Below the pieces are notes generated by a model. The model was given only the letters and a program-made list of their open reading frames with translations, was not told the origin of the DNA and did not search any database. A stretch of DNA of 62,990 bases from JAVVEW01 sp032251045 (GTDB lineage Bacteria > Pseudomonadota > Gammaproteobacteria > Methylococcales > Methylomonadaceae). The position numbers and the translations under genes were made by a program. This document shows positions 17,463-26,889 of the stretch, piece after piece (the stretch's first letter is position 1; each line of letters begins with the position of its first letter). The DNA lies in the NCBI GenBank assembly GCA_032251045.1, contig JAVVEW010000009.1, forward strand, positions 1 through 62,990, in the 5' to 3' direction.

Positions 17463-17547
17463 TGGTGCGAATGGAGAGACTCGAACTCTCACAGGTTACC
17501 CTACTGGAACCTAAATCCAGCGCGTCTACCAGTTCCGCCACATTCGC
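17463..17547 (-). tRNA. tRNA-Leu (anticodon UAG)
   Basis: The minus strand reads GCGAATGTGGCGGAACTGG at the 5' end and closes with ATTCGC-A-CCA, giving a 7-base acceptor stem with the CCA encoded. The anticodon arm is CTGGA-TTTAGGT-TCCAG, so the anticodon is TAG, reading CUA-family leucine codons. A long variable arm (GTAGGGTAACCTGT region) and the GTTCGAGTC T-arm fit class II tRNA-Leu. The gene stands just upstream of tig on the same strand. Confidence 0.97.
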
Positions 17548-17633
17548 AAGTCGGACAAAACCTGCTATTGTATCGATTCATGCCCAAAACACAAGCATAA
17601 CCCATCAACACATCAAGCCAACCGCTTAAGCTC

Positions 17634-18101
17634 ATGTCCAAATCTATCATCATACACACCGACGGCGCATGCCGCGGCAACCCAGGCCCTGGCGGCTGGG
17701 GCGCTATCTTGCAATACGGCGATCATCGCAAAGAAGCGCGGGGAGCGGAGCCTGACACCACCAATAACCGCATGGAATTACAAGCAGCCATCCAAGCGTT
17801 GAGCGCATTGCAACGCCCCTGCCAGGTATTATTACACACAGACTCCAAATACGTGTTGCAAGGCATCACCGAATGGCTACCGAACTGGCAACGCCGCGGC
17901 TGGAAAACCGCTGCCAATAAACCGGTAAAAAACGCCGACCTCTGGCAGCAACTGGTGACCGTCAGCCAACAACATGACATCGAGTGGCACTGGGTCAAAG
18001 GCCATTCCGGCGACCCGGGTAACGAACGCGCCGATCAATTAGCCAATCTGGCCATTGACGACCTGCTGGCTGGAAACCCAAACGCCAGTGCCGGCTGCTG
18101 A
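17634..18101 (+). CDS. rnhA: Ribonuclease HI
   Basis: 155 residues, the standard size. The four catalytic acids are at their classical positions: D10 (HTDGACRGNPGPGG), E48 (NRMEL), D70 (HTDSKYV) and D134 (NERADQLA). The loop His is in GHSGDPGNE. It cuts the RNA strand of RNA-DNA hybrids. The start is an ATG; the gene stands alone between tRNA-Leu (opposite strand) and slyD. Confidence 0.98.
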   Translation: MSKSIIIHTDGACRGNPGPGGWGAILQYGDHRKEARGAEPDTTNNRMELQAAIQALSALQRPCQVLLHTDSKYVLQGITEWLPNWQRRGWKTAANKPVKNADLWQQLVTVSQQHDIEWHWVKGHSGDPGNERADQLANLAIDDLLAGNPNASAGC

Positions 18102-18254
18102 AACGCCCTCAGACCATCATCTGCAGCCAAGCCATCACAGCGCACAAATTGGCTGAAAATCGCCGAAAAACCCAGGTTAAGCCAGACAAAACAGGGCGAA
18201 TGCATTATCATGGACACTTGGTTTTAATCTATTTATCTTAAATATTCCAACGCT

Positions 18255-18737
18255 ATGCAAATTACCAACAACACTGCGGTATCCATCCATTACACCCTGA
18301 CCAATCAAGATGGCGAACAGCTAGACAGCTCCATCGGCGGCGATCCATTAGTCTATCTACACGGTCAGGGCAACATCATTCCTGGCTTAGAACAAGCCCT
18401 GAACGGCCGTTCGGCAGGAGACAAATTCAATGTCTCCATCGACCCTGACGCGGCATACGGCGCATACGATAACGCCAAGGTTCAGCAAATCCCACAAGAC
18501 CAATTTGCCGGCGTCGATCAAGTTGAAGTTGGCATGCAGTTTCACGCCGAAACTTCAGGCGGGCTTGCCGTGGTCACGGTCATCGATGTTCAGGACGACA
18601 CCGTGACCATCGATGGCAATCACCCTCTGGCAGGACAAACCCTGAACTTTGACGTCGAAGTCGCCCATGTCCGAGATGCCACCCCCGAAGAAATCGACCA
18701 CGGACACATCCACGGCCCAGGTGGTCACGCCCACTAA
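18255..18737 (+). CDS. slyD: FKBP-type peptidyl-prolyl isomerase, SlyD family
   Basis: 160 residues. The first ~70 and last ~40 residues of the core give the FKBP fold, with the insert-in-flap domain between (about 70-125), and the motif GQGNIIPGLEQALNGRSAGD typical of SlyD. The C-terminus is a short histidine tail (GHIHGPGGHAH), shorter than the metal-binding tail of E. coli SlyD. It acts as folding helper and may bind nickel weakly. Monocistronic by spacing: 153 bases after rnhA and about 50 before lnt. Confidence 0.92.
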   Translation: MQITNNTAVSIHYTLTNQDGEQLDSSIGGDPLVYLHGQGNIIPGLEQALNGRSAGDKFNVSIDPDAAYGAYDNAKVQQIPQDQFAGVDQVEVGMQFHAETSGGLAVVTVIDVQDDTVTIDGNHPLAGQTLNFDVEVAHVRDATPEEIDHGHIHGPGGHAH

Positions 18738-18785
18738 AACGCTAACGACCACCTAAGCCAACAGCGCGTGAATCAGCACACGAAC

Positions 18786-20339
18786 ATGGCTGCTAAGTAT
18801 CATTTGCCCACTCTGTCCGGGGTACTGATTGGCACCAGCTATAGTCCGTTCCCACCCTGGGCAGCGTTGTTTTGCCTGGCGCCACTGTGGTGCTACTGGC
18901 ATCGGCAAAGCCGCCTGTGGCCGATAGTACGTTCCGCCTGGCTCACTTCGTTTCTGTTCACCCTGATTGGCTTTAACTGGGTCACCTACACCCTGCATGA
19001 ATTTGCGCAGGTTGACTGGTGGCTGGCCGCCATTGGCATGGTATTGTTTGCCCTGTTCGGACATTTGTTCTTGCCTATCGCCGGTTGCCTGTGGTTCTAC
19101 CTGGCCCGACGTCGTGGCGTCACCGGCTGGCCCTCCTGGCTGCTCATGGCTATCAGTACCGCACTGGCCGAATGGGCCATACCCATGTTGTTCAAGTGGA
19201 ATTTTGGCTACAGTTGGTACGGAGCCGGCTGGCCGGTTTATCAGTGGGCCGAGCTGGTGGGCTTCACCGGGCTGAGCGCACTGACCATTATCGCCAACCT
19301 GGCGGCGGTAGCCATTATTCGAGCCGGCTTAACGAAACGCGGCACGCTGTATCTGGCGACCGGCCTGATCGCTTTTGCCTTGGCCAACCTGAGCGGCCAG
19401 CTATGGGTCAACCGCCTTAAACAACCTGACGCCAAGGCCGGCGTACTAATGGTGCAAGCCAATATTGGCAATGCTGAAAAAGTGGCCTCCGAGCAAGGCG
19501 CCGGCTTTCGCGACCACATTCTGACACACTACCTGCACACCACCGATAGTGGTCTGCGGCAATTTCAAGGTCAACCCATCGATTTCGCAGTATGGCCGGA
19601 AACCGCATTCCCCTATTTACTCGGCGCTAACTTTAACGACAGCGAACTGACCCAGCGTTTGCGCACCTTTCTTGAAGAGCGTCAGCTCAATCTGATCACA
19701 GGCGCTTACAGCGTTGATAGCACACAACAAAAACTGACCAACTCGCTGTTTGTCATCCGCGCCACAGGAGAAGTCGCTGAACCGCATCACAGTAAATCCA
19801 TCTTACTGGCCTTAGGCGAGTATCTTCCCGGAGAAACATGGCTGCCAGGTCTGCGCACCCTGCTCCCTATGGCGGGTAATTTTGCCGAAGGCTCAGGACC
19901 AACATTGCTGGCGCCGATCAGTAACCTAAAACTCGGCCCACAAATCTGCTACGAAAGCCTGTTTCCGGCCTTCAGCAAAGGCCTGGCCGACTTAGGTGCG
20001 CAACTGATTGTTAATGTCACCAATGATTCGTGGTACGGTAGCTGGCAAGAACCTTATCAACACTTGTACATGACACTGGCACGGGCGGTTGAATTCCGGC
20101 GCCCCGTGCTTCGCGTTACCAATACCGGTATTTCCACCGTGGCCCTGGCCTCCGGCCGCATCATGACGCAAAGTCCATTGCAGACAACCTGGGCCGGTTA
20201 TTACGCGATACCTTACCAAAGCGCACCCGAGGCAACCTTTTATCAGCGTCATTTTCATGCCATGCCGATTGCACTGGGCATAGTGGCTATCATTGCGCTC
20301 GGCGCAGGTCAGCTCAGACAGCGTCACCGACCAACCTGA
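18786..20339 (+). CDS. lnt: Apolipoprotein N-acyltransferase
   Basis: 517 residues from the ATG at 18786; a GTG at 18768 would add six. Neither has a clear ribosome site. About seven membrane helices occupy the first ~210 residues, with a nitrilase-fold periplasmic domain after them. The catalytic triad is visible: E in VWPETAFP, K in HHSKSILLALGEYLPGE, C in ICYESLFP (E272, K337, C388 from the ATG). It adds the third acyl chain to lipoproteins in the inner membrane, the last step before Lol transport. Confidence 0.95.
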   Translation: MAAKYHLPTLSGVLIGTSYSPFPPWAALFCLAPLWCYWHRQSRLWPIVRSAWLTSFLFTLIGFNWVTYTLHEFAQVDWWLAAIGMVLFALFGHLFLPIAGCLWFYLARRRGVTGWPSWLLMAISTALAEWAIPMLFKWNFGYSWYGAGWPVYQWAELVGFTGLSALTIIANLAAVAIIRAGLTKRGTLYLATGLIAFALANLSGQLWVNRLKQPDAKAGVLMVQANIGNAEKVASEQGAGFRDHILTHYLHTTDSGLRQFQGQPIDFAVWPETAFPYLLGANFNDSELTQRLRTFLEERQLNLITGAYSVDSTQQKLTNSLFVIRATGEVAEPHHSKSILLALGEYLPGETWLPGLRTLLPMAGNFAEGSGPTLLAPISNLKLGPQICYESLFPAFSKGLADLGAQLIVNVTNDSWYGSWQEPYQHLYMTLARAVEFRRPVLRVTNTGISTVALASGRIMTQSPLQTTWAGYYAIPYQSAPEATFYQRHFHAMPIALGIVAIIALGAGQLRQRHRPT

Positions 20340-20365
20340 TTACACCGTTCTCACCGGAGTTTCTT

Positions 20366-21094
20366 ATGGCAGTTGATTTGATCCTTGTCATCACCCTAAC
20401 CACCCTGATCCAGTCCATGTTTGGTGTTGGCGTGTTGTTATTCGGAACCCCCGCCTTGTTATTGCTTGGTTACGACTTCATTCCTGCGCTGGTGATTTTG
20501 CTGCCTATTTCTGTCACCATCAATTTGTTACAAATCCTTAAACACCACGTTCATACTGACTTGAACTTCGTTAAGGATGTGTTGCGCTTCACCATTCCAG
20601 GCGTGGTGGTATTTTTATTTATTGCCAGCTCCGGCATCATCAACATCACCTTCCTGGTGGGCGCCTTTTTAATTTTCATCGCCTTGAAGAGCGTCGCTAA
20701 GCCGGCACGCGACACCCTGAACTGGCTGATCAATCATGAATCCCTTTACCTGATGGTCATGGGTGTCATCCACGGCCTGACCAACCTGGGTGGTTCACTA
20801 TTGACCGCCATCGTTCATGGCAAAAACTATCCAAAAGACCGCACCCGGGTGACCATCGCCCTGTGCTATGCCATGTTAGCGTGCTTCCAGCTGGTCACGC
20901 TGACCTGGCTGGGTGAAATTAAAAGCGTGCCCTACAGCGATACTATCAGCTTGTTACAGTGGGCGGTTGTGGTATTCCTGATCACCGAAGAAATGGTCTA
21001 CAGACAGCTCGACAATCACAAATATCAAATGATCTTTACCGTTTTTCTATTGGCATCCGGCCTGTTATTGCTGTGGAAATCATTGAGCACCTGA
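20366..21094 (+). CDS. TauE/SafE-family membrane transporter
   Basis: 242 residues, almost all hydrophobic, with about seven to eight predicted helices and the family's two-repeat feel; the segment FGVGVLLFGTPALLLLGY near the N-terminus and HGLTNLGGSLLTAIVHG in the middle are typical. Members export or import sulfite, sulfoacetate or other organic anions; the substrate here is unknown. GGAG is nine bases ahead of the ATG. The gap of 26 bases after lnt allows cotranscription, though no functional link is obvious. Confidence 0.75.
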   Translation: MAVDLILVITLTTLIQSMFGVGVLLFGTPALLLLGYDFIPALVILLPISVTINLLQILKHHVHTDLNFVKDVLRFTIPGVVVFLFIASSGIINITFLVGAFLIFIALKSVAKPARDTLNWLINHESLYLMVMGVIHGLTNLGGSLLTAIVHGKNYPKDRTRVTIALCYAMLACFQLVTLTWLGEIKSVPYSDTISLLQWAVVVFLITEEMVYRQLDNHKYQMIFTVFLLASGLLLLWKSLST

Positions 21095-21297
21095 CCGCCA
21101 ACGCAAGCGCTACTCACAACGCCGGCAAAACAGATGACTTGTGCAAAAGATGCGCTTTATCCTATCAACACTTACAATAAGCGGCTTGCCAAACATGTGT
21201 TTGCCGGAATGAACGCGATCACAGCCGGGGGCAACCGGCCCACGTTACTGTTGACAGACACCAAAATATATACAAAAACAAAGGAGATACGAAATTG

Positions 21298-21765
21298 ATG
21301 CTGGTTAAAGACCTCATGATTGAGAAAGTATTCACTGTTGAGCCCAATGACCTGATCGACCGGGTGTTTTTTCTGATTCATTATGAAAAAATCCGTCACC
21401 TGCCGGTTATTGAAAAACAAAAAGTGATTGGCATGGTTTCCGACCGAGACCTGTACAAAGCCCTGGGGCCGAAAAGCAATTCCAACACCATCAGCGGCGG
21501 CGACGCCAGCACCTTGCATGTAGTATCGCACCAGGTACGTCATATTATGCGGCGCGGCGTATTGACCACCAGCCCTGATGCTCCGATATCCGAAGCCTGC
21601 GAATTGATGGCCGAGCACAAAATAGGCGCCCTGCCCGTTGTTGATAGCAAAGACAAACTGGTCGGCATACTGTCAACCATCGACTTACTGAAAGTCTTCG
21701 CCAAGCTGCAAAAAGCCAGTGAAGCCCGCGAACAACGCATTGCCGAAGGCGCCGGTCAGCACTAA
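21298..21765 (+). CDS. Two-CBS-domain protein
   Basis: 155 residues made only of a CBS-domain pair: first CBS about 6-62 (VKDLMIEKVFTVEPND ... VIGMVSDRDLYKAL), second about 80-145 (VRHIMRRGVLTTSPD ... KLVGILSTIDLLKVF). Such stand-alone Bateman modules bind adenine nucleotides and usually act on a partner protein. AAGGAGA (21281-21287) sits ahead of two possible starts, TTG 21295 and ATG 21298; I chose the ATG. The gene ends 32 bases before hemF, and may be cotranscribed with it. Confidence 0.85.
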   Translation: MLVKDLMIEKVFTVEPNDLIDRVFFLIHYEKIRHLPVIEKQKVIGMVSDRDLYKALGPKSNSNTISGGDASTLHVVSHQVRHIMRRGVLTTSPDAPISEACELMAEHKIGALPVVDSKDKLVGILSTIDLLKVFAKLQKASEAREQRIAEGAGQH

Positions 21766-21797
21766 ATTCAGCCCGCCGCTACCAGGAGACTCCAATC

Positions 21798-22697
<900 letters not shown>

Positions 22698-22710
22698 CCC
22701 CTACTAAAGC

Positions 22711-24726
22711 TCAGTGCGCTACCCGTGGTGGCGCACTGCCACTATAAACCGCACCACGGAACTGTTTGACCTGCTGACGCAAGCGTCTTAACGAGCCTGG
22801 CGCAGGCTCTCGGTGATAACGCAAAGCGACAAAAGCCTCGCTGATCGCGGCAATCGCCTTAGCCTGCTCTGGAAACTGGCGCTGCAAACGCTGACCATAA
22901 TCCCAAGGCCCCTCACCGATACGGCGCGGCGCGCCCAAACGTGCGCAATGCGCACAAAACTGCTGATAATATTTGACCTCGGACGCAACCGGCTGCCGCC
23001 GGCCACGCCACAACAGCGCTGCTGTCAACAGCAGGGTAAACAACAGCAATAATCCCCCCAGCCATACCAGCATCGCGCGCAGATCAGCAATACCCCAGCG
23101 CGCCAGCAATTGTTCCTGACTGGCACTGCGATAGTTAATAATCCAGCGCTGCCAGGTGTAATCGACACTCCCCCACAACTGACGTGCTTGCGCCAACCAA
23201 CCCAAGCCCTGGACGATACGCTCATCTATGTCCAGATAACTAATCGCGCCAGTTGCGATCTGTCGATCAATATCCAACGCTTGCTCAACCCGCTCCGGCG
23301 CAATCGCGGCCGTAGGGTCATAACGCACCCAGCCCCGCCCCTCCAGCCAGACCTCCGACCAGGCATGGGCATTCGCCTGACGAACCTCCAAAAAACCGCC
23401 GACGTCGTTCATGACCCCTCCCTGATAACCGGTGACGACCCGCGCCGGCACACCCGCTGCACGCATTAAATAAACAAATGCGGCGGCATAATGACTACAA
23501 AAGCCCATGCGCGTGGTTAGCAAAAAAGTTTTAATAGGATTGTCGTCATCCAGGGCGGGTGGCGTCAGGGTGTAATAAAACTGCTGTTCGCGAAAATGAT
23601 TCAACACATTGCCAATATAACGTTCCGGCGCCACCACGCCGCCTTGTAAACGCTGTATCAATAAGGCCAACTCACCGTCAAGCTGATGACCGGGCAGGTA
23701 CAGATTGGCACGACGCTCACGTTCGCTGATACCCGGTGTTTGATAATTGCTGTAGGAAATCAATTGATATTCCTGGCGCTGGTCGGCCAGGTCACGGCTG
23801 TCATACAGTTGGTAGGTACTTTTCATGGTCAGCGCGGAAGGATACTGAGCCGGCATATCCAGAGCAAACACCCAAGGCTTATCCTGAGGCTCCATCATCA
23901 GAGTGTAACGATACGCCACACCTTGAAAGCGCAGCGGCTGATGAATGCTCTGTTGAAACGGTAATGGCAATTGCGTCCAACGCTTACCATCGGTGCGGGA
24001 AAACACCGGGCCTCGCCAATAGCGCTCACGCATTGGCGGTATGGGGCCTTCAAAACGCACTCGAAACACCAGTTCATCGGACAACCCCAGATTGGTAATC
24101 GACCCAGGCTCCATGCTATCGCTCAGGCCGGTGCGGGCGCTGCGGTCTTGCTGTAACAACATCCAGCGCGGCGCTTCCAGACGCGGGAACAACACAAACA
24201 ACACCACGGTCAATGGCACCGCCTGCAGCAATATCAGCCCAGTGGTGCGCAATTGTCGAAACAATGGCTGGCGCGCATGATTAAGACTTGATAGCACAGT
24301 CAACAGCAACACGCACACCGTGATGATATAAAGCCCCATCCACAGGGACTGATCGAATAAAAACTGCGTCGCCGCGACAATAAACGCCAACACCACGACC
24401 AGAAACACATCCCGCTCGCGTTGCAATTCCATCAATTTCAGCATCAACGCCATCAGAAACAGCCCCGTACCGGCATCACGGCCAAAAATGCCGTGATGCT
24501 GGCTGATCAGCAGCGCCAGCCCGGCCAGGGTCAGCAACAACAAAACCACCCGCCCCGGCTGCCCGCCTGGCCAGAACACAATCAACACGCGCCATACCCA
24601 GATTAACGCGGCAAAAGCCAACAACAGCGGCGGTAAATGCTGAATATGCGGTGCGGCAATCAGCCCAATACCCAGCAGCAAGCCCAACCATTGGCGACGA
24701 TGATAGTGTGCGTGTATCGACGTCAT
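22711..24726 (-). CDS. tgpA: TgpA-like membrane transglutaminase-fold protein
   Basis: 671 residues. The N-terminal ~180 residues hold five to six membrane helices (DUF3488), then a periplasmic transglutaminase-like domain with the triad C (GFCSHYAAAF), H (NAHAWSEVW) and D (VRYDPTAA), then one helix at about 555-580 and a cytoplasmic DUF4129 tail. In Pseudomonas TgpA is essential, with a proposed cell-envelope function. Its start overlaps the DUF58 gene stop as ATGA, in the order moxR-DUF58-tgpA, an arrangement repeated widely in bacteria. Confidence 0.9.
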   Translation of the reverse strand: MTSIHAHYHRRQWLGLLLGIGLIAAPHIQHLPPLLLAFAALIWVWRVLIVFWPGGQPGRVVLLLLTLAGLALLISQHHGIFGRDAGTGLFLMALMLKLMELQRERDVFLVVVLAFIVAATQFLFDQSLWMGLYIITVCVLLLTVLSSLNHARQPLFRQLRTTGLILLQAVPLTVVLFVLFPRLEAPRWMLLQQDRSARTGLSDSMEPGSITNLGLSDELVFRVRFEGPIPPMRERYWRGPVFSRTDGKRWTQLPLPFQQSIHQPLRFQGVAYRYTLMMEPQDKPWVFALDMPAQYPSALTMKSTYQLYDSRDLADQRQEYQLISYSNYQTPGISERERRANLYLPGHQLDGELALLIQRLQGGVVAPERYIGNVLNHFREQQFYYTLTPPALDDDNPIKTFLLTTRMGFCSHYAAAFVYLMRAAGVPARVVTGYQGGVMNDVGGFLEVRQANAHAWSEVWLEGRGWVRYDPTAAIAPERVEQALDIDRQIATGAISYLDIDERIVQGLGWLAQARQLWGSVDYTWQRWIINYRSASQEQLLARWGIADLRAMLVWLGGLLLLFTLLLTAALLWRGRRQPVASEVKYYQQFCAHCARLGAPRRIGEGPWDYGQRLQRQFPEQAKAIAAISEAFVALRYHREPAPGSLRRLRQQVKQFRGAVYSGSAPPRVAH

Positions 24727-25673
24727 CAGAACTTCGCCAACGCTTCAAGGCAAGCATGCAGATGCGTCTCGCCGGTTGCCGGTGAACGCTGCATCCCCGG
24801 CAGCTTCAGCCCATAATGCAGTGCCTGACGTTCAGCTTCCAACAGCCAGCGACACAAAACACTTAAACGCTGCTCCAACGGCAGATGCAACGTGTTTTGA
24901 TAATCCAACCATAACTCCCGGCTTTGTGTGCCACAGTATTGCTTAACATAAAGCCCAGCACCCTTGGCATAACTTTGCCAATGAATATGCTTGATCGCAT
25001 CCCCTGGCCGGTATTCGGCCAGACCGGTAAAATCATCAACGCCCTGCCTGTGGCGACCCTGCTCGGCACCCGAGGCATCGAGCGAGTCGGGAAACGGCAA
25101 ATGCTCGGGCCAAGGCTTTGGATAAACCCAAACGCCACCGGCAAAACGTAATGGCGACCAGGCGCGAAACCAGCCAAAAGGATGACGGCTGGCCAAGGTT
25201 ACCGTCGGCAAAGGTAGCCAGCCGCGTTGCCGGGTCGGCAACATCAAAGGCCAAAAGCGCTGTTCGCCCGCCGCCAACGCCACTGTTTTAGGACGCGCCC
25301 AATCGCACTCAAGATGCGCCTTAGGCCCATTATGGGTGTTATCAACATGTAACTGAACGTGCGCTAACTCACCTGCGAACACCGGCGCCACCGGGCTTAA
25401 AGCGACACGCAACCCCGACAACGCCTTAAAACAATGCAATATTGACACTACATACACACTGACCAGAGCAAAGGTCAGCAAATACACCAGATTATTGTTA
25501 TAAACAAAAGCGATCAATAGCAACAGCAGCAACACGACTGAAAATACCAAGCCATGCCCGGTCGGCAAAATAAAAATGCGCCGATGATTCAACAACAAAG
25601 GCGCACTGCTCGGCGCTTCACCCCGAAAAAAGCGACTGGCCAAAAGGCGCTCTTTAACGCGGCCCAGCATCAA
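24726..25673 (-). CDS. DUF58-domain membrane protein
   Basis: 315 residues with two membrane helices (about 35-80), then a soluble DUF58 region carrying the hallmark GDAIKHIHWQSYAK with downstream YVKQYCG. These proteins have a von Willebrand A-like region and associate with MoxR ATPases. It overlaps both neighbours by four bases (stop/start ATGA with moxR at 25670-25673 and with tgpA at 24726), implying translational coupling. The function is not established; an envelope-quality or complex-assembly role is inferred from MoxR pairing. Confidence 0.88.
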   Translation of the reverse strand: MMLGRVKERLLASRFFRGEAPSSAPLLLNHRRIFILPTGHGLVFSVVLLLLLLIAFVYNNNLVYLLTFALVSVYVVSILHCFKALSGLRVALSPVAPVFAGELAHVQLHVDNTHNGPKAHLECDWARPKTVALAAGEQRFWPLMLPTRQRGWLPLPTVTLASRHPFGWFRAWSPLRFAGGVWVYPKPWPEHLPFPDSLDASGAEQGRHRQGVDDFTGLAEYRPGDAIKHIHWQSYAKGAGLYVKQYCGTQSRELWLDYQNTLHLPLEQRLSVLCRWLLEAERQALHYGLKLPGMQRSPATGETHLHACLEALAKF

Positions 25674-26575
25674 TAAACCGGTACTTCATCAAGAATCGGC
25701 GCCACAATGGCGTCGGATTGTGGCGAGCTGGCGTTGAGCCTATGCCCAGCCACCGCCGGCAATACCTGCTGTACATCTTCCGGCAACACGGCATCACGTT
25801 GATCAAGATAAACCCAAGCCTTAGCCGCCGTTAACAACGCCAGCCCCGCACGCGGCGACAAGCCATGATTGAATTCAGGGCTTTGTCGGGTAAATTCAAT
25901 AATCGCCTGCACATAATCGAGCAACGGCTCGGCCACATGCACTTGACTGGCCGCCTGCTGCGCGTGCTGCAGTTGTTCGGACGTTAATGCGGTCGGCAAG
26001 GTTTCGATCAAACGGGCGCGCGCCTCGCCTTTCAGCAAAGCACGTTCCGCGGCCCGGTCGGGATAACCCAACTCAATACGCATTAAAAAACGATCCAGCT
26101 GTGACTCCGGCAATGGAAAAGTGCCAATCTGATGCGAGGGATTTTGCGTAGCGATAACAAAAAATGGCGACGGCAAAGTCAATGTGCGCCCTTCCACCGT
26201 CACCTGATGCTCTTCCATGGCCTCCAGCAACGCGCTTTGCGTTTTCGGCGTTGACCGGTTAATTTCATCGGCCAGAATCATCTGTTTGAATAAAGGCCCT
26301 TGATGAAACTTGAACTGACCGCTATCCGGCTCGAAAATCGACACCCCGATAATATCTGCCGGCAGCAAGTCGCTGGTAAACTGAATGCGCTGATAAGCCA
26401 GGCCAAATAAACGCGCCAAGGTATGCGCCAACGTGGTTTTACCCACCCCAGGCACATCCTCGATCAGTAAATGCCCTTGCGCCAGCAAACAACACACAGC
26501 CAATTTAAGTTGTTTTGGTTTGCCTAAAATGATTTGATTAGCCTGCTTCAGCAGTAAATCCAGCTGTTCGTGCAT
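25670..26575 (-). CDS. MoxR-family AAA+ ATPase
   Basis: 301 residues from the ATG at 26575 (MHEQLDLLLKQ). Walker A is GVGKTT (within EDVPGVGKTTLAH), Walker B ILADEINR, and sensor motif ATQNP is present. The frame remains open for another 107 codons upstream, but that part is low-complexity and unlike MoxR. In methylotrophs MoxR proteins were first found beside methanol dehydrogenase genes; this copy is instead tied to DUF58 and tgpA, so it more likely serves the envelope than methanol oxidation. First gene of its three-gene operon. Confidence 0.92.
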   Translation of the reverse strand: MHEQLDLLLKQANQIILGKPKQLKLAVCCLLAQGHLLIEDVPGVGKTTLAHTLARLFGLAYQRIQFTSDLLPADIIGVSIFEPDSGQFKFHQGPLFKQMILADEINRSTPKTQSALLEAMEEHQVTVEGRTLTLPSPFFVIATQNPSHQIGTFPLPESQLDRFLMRIELGYPDRAAERALLKGEARARLIETLPTALTSEQLQHAQQAASQVHVAEPLLDYVQAIIEFTRQSPEFNHGLSPRAGLALLTAAKAWVYLDQRDAVLPEDVQQVLPAVAGHRLNASSPQSDAIVAPILDEVPVY

Positions 26576-26675
26576 AATGATTCCATACCTAAAGTCAATG
26601 TAACAAAAATGACAGAACACGCTTATTCTGAGGTTATGCAACATCCCTGCCGCAATACAGACAAGGCCAGTCCTG

Positions 26676-26825
26676 ATGACCGAGTTTGATGACGTGTGCG
26701 CGGAACTACTGGGCCTTCTGGAACCTTTAGCCGACTTACTCGACCCTGAAGCGGCCGAACCTGCGGTTAATGATGGCGATGCTGATGACACCTGCTCAAG
26801 CTCCACCAACCATCCGCCCGAATGA
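26676..26825 (+). CDS. Possible small acidic protein (49 aa)
   Basis: ATG at 26676 gives MTEFDDVCAELLGLLEPLAD, then LLDPEAAEPAVNDGDADDTC and a short tail, ending at TGA 26823-26825. It is strongly acidic with a short leucine-rich helix near the N-terminus. It is the best coding candidate in the 314-base gap between moxR (minus, start 26575) and sdaA (minus, end 26890). There is no strong ribosome site, and I do not recognise a family. It could be a chance frame. Confidence 0.3.
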   Translation: MTEFDDVCAELLGLLEPLADLLDPEAAEPAVNDGDADDTCSSSTNHPPE

Positions 26826-26889
26826 ACCCGAGCACGTCTCAACCGGCTCGACACGCAGCTCAGCACAGCAAGCCTTGTGCCGGCCTTCA

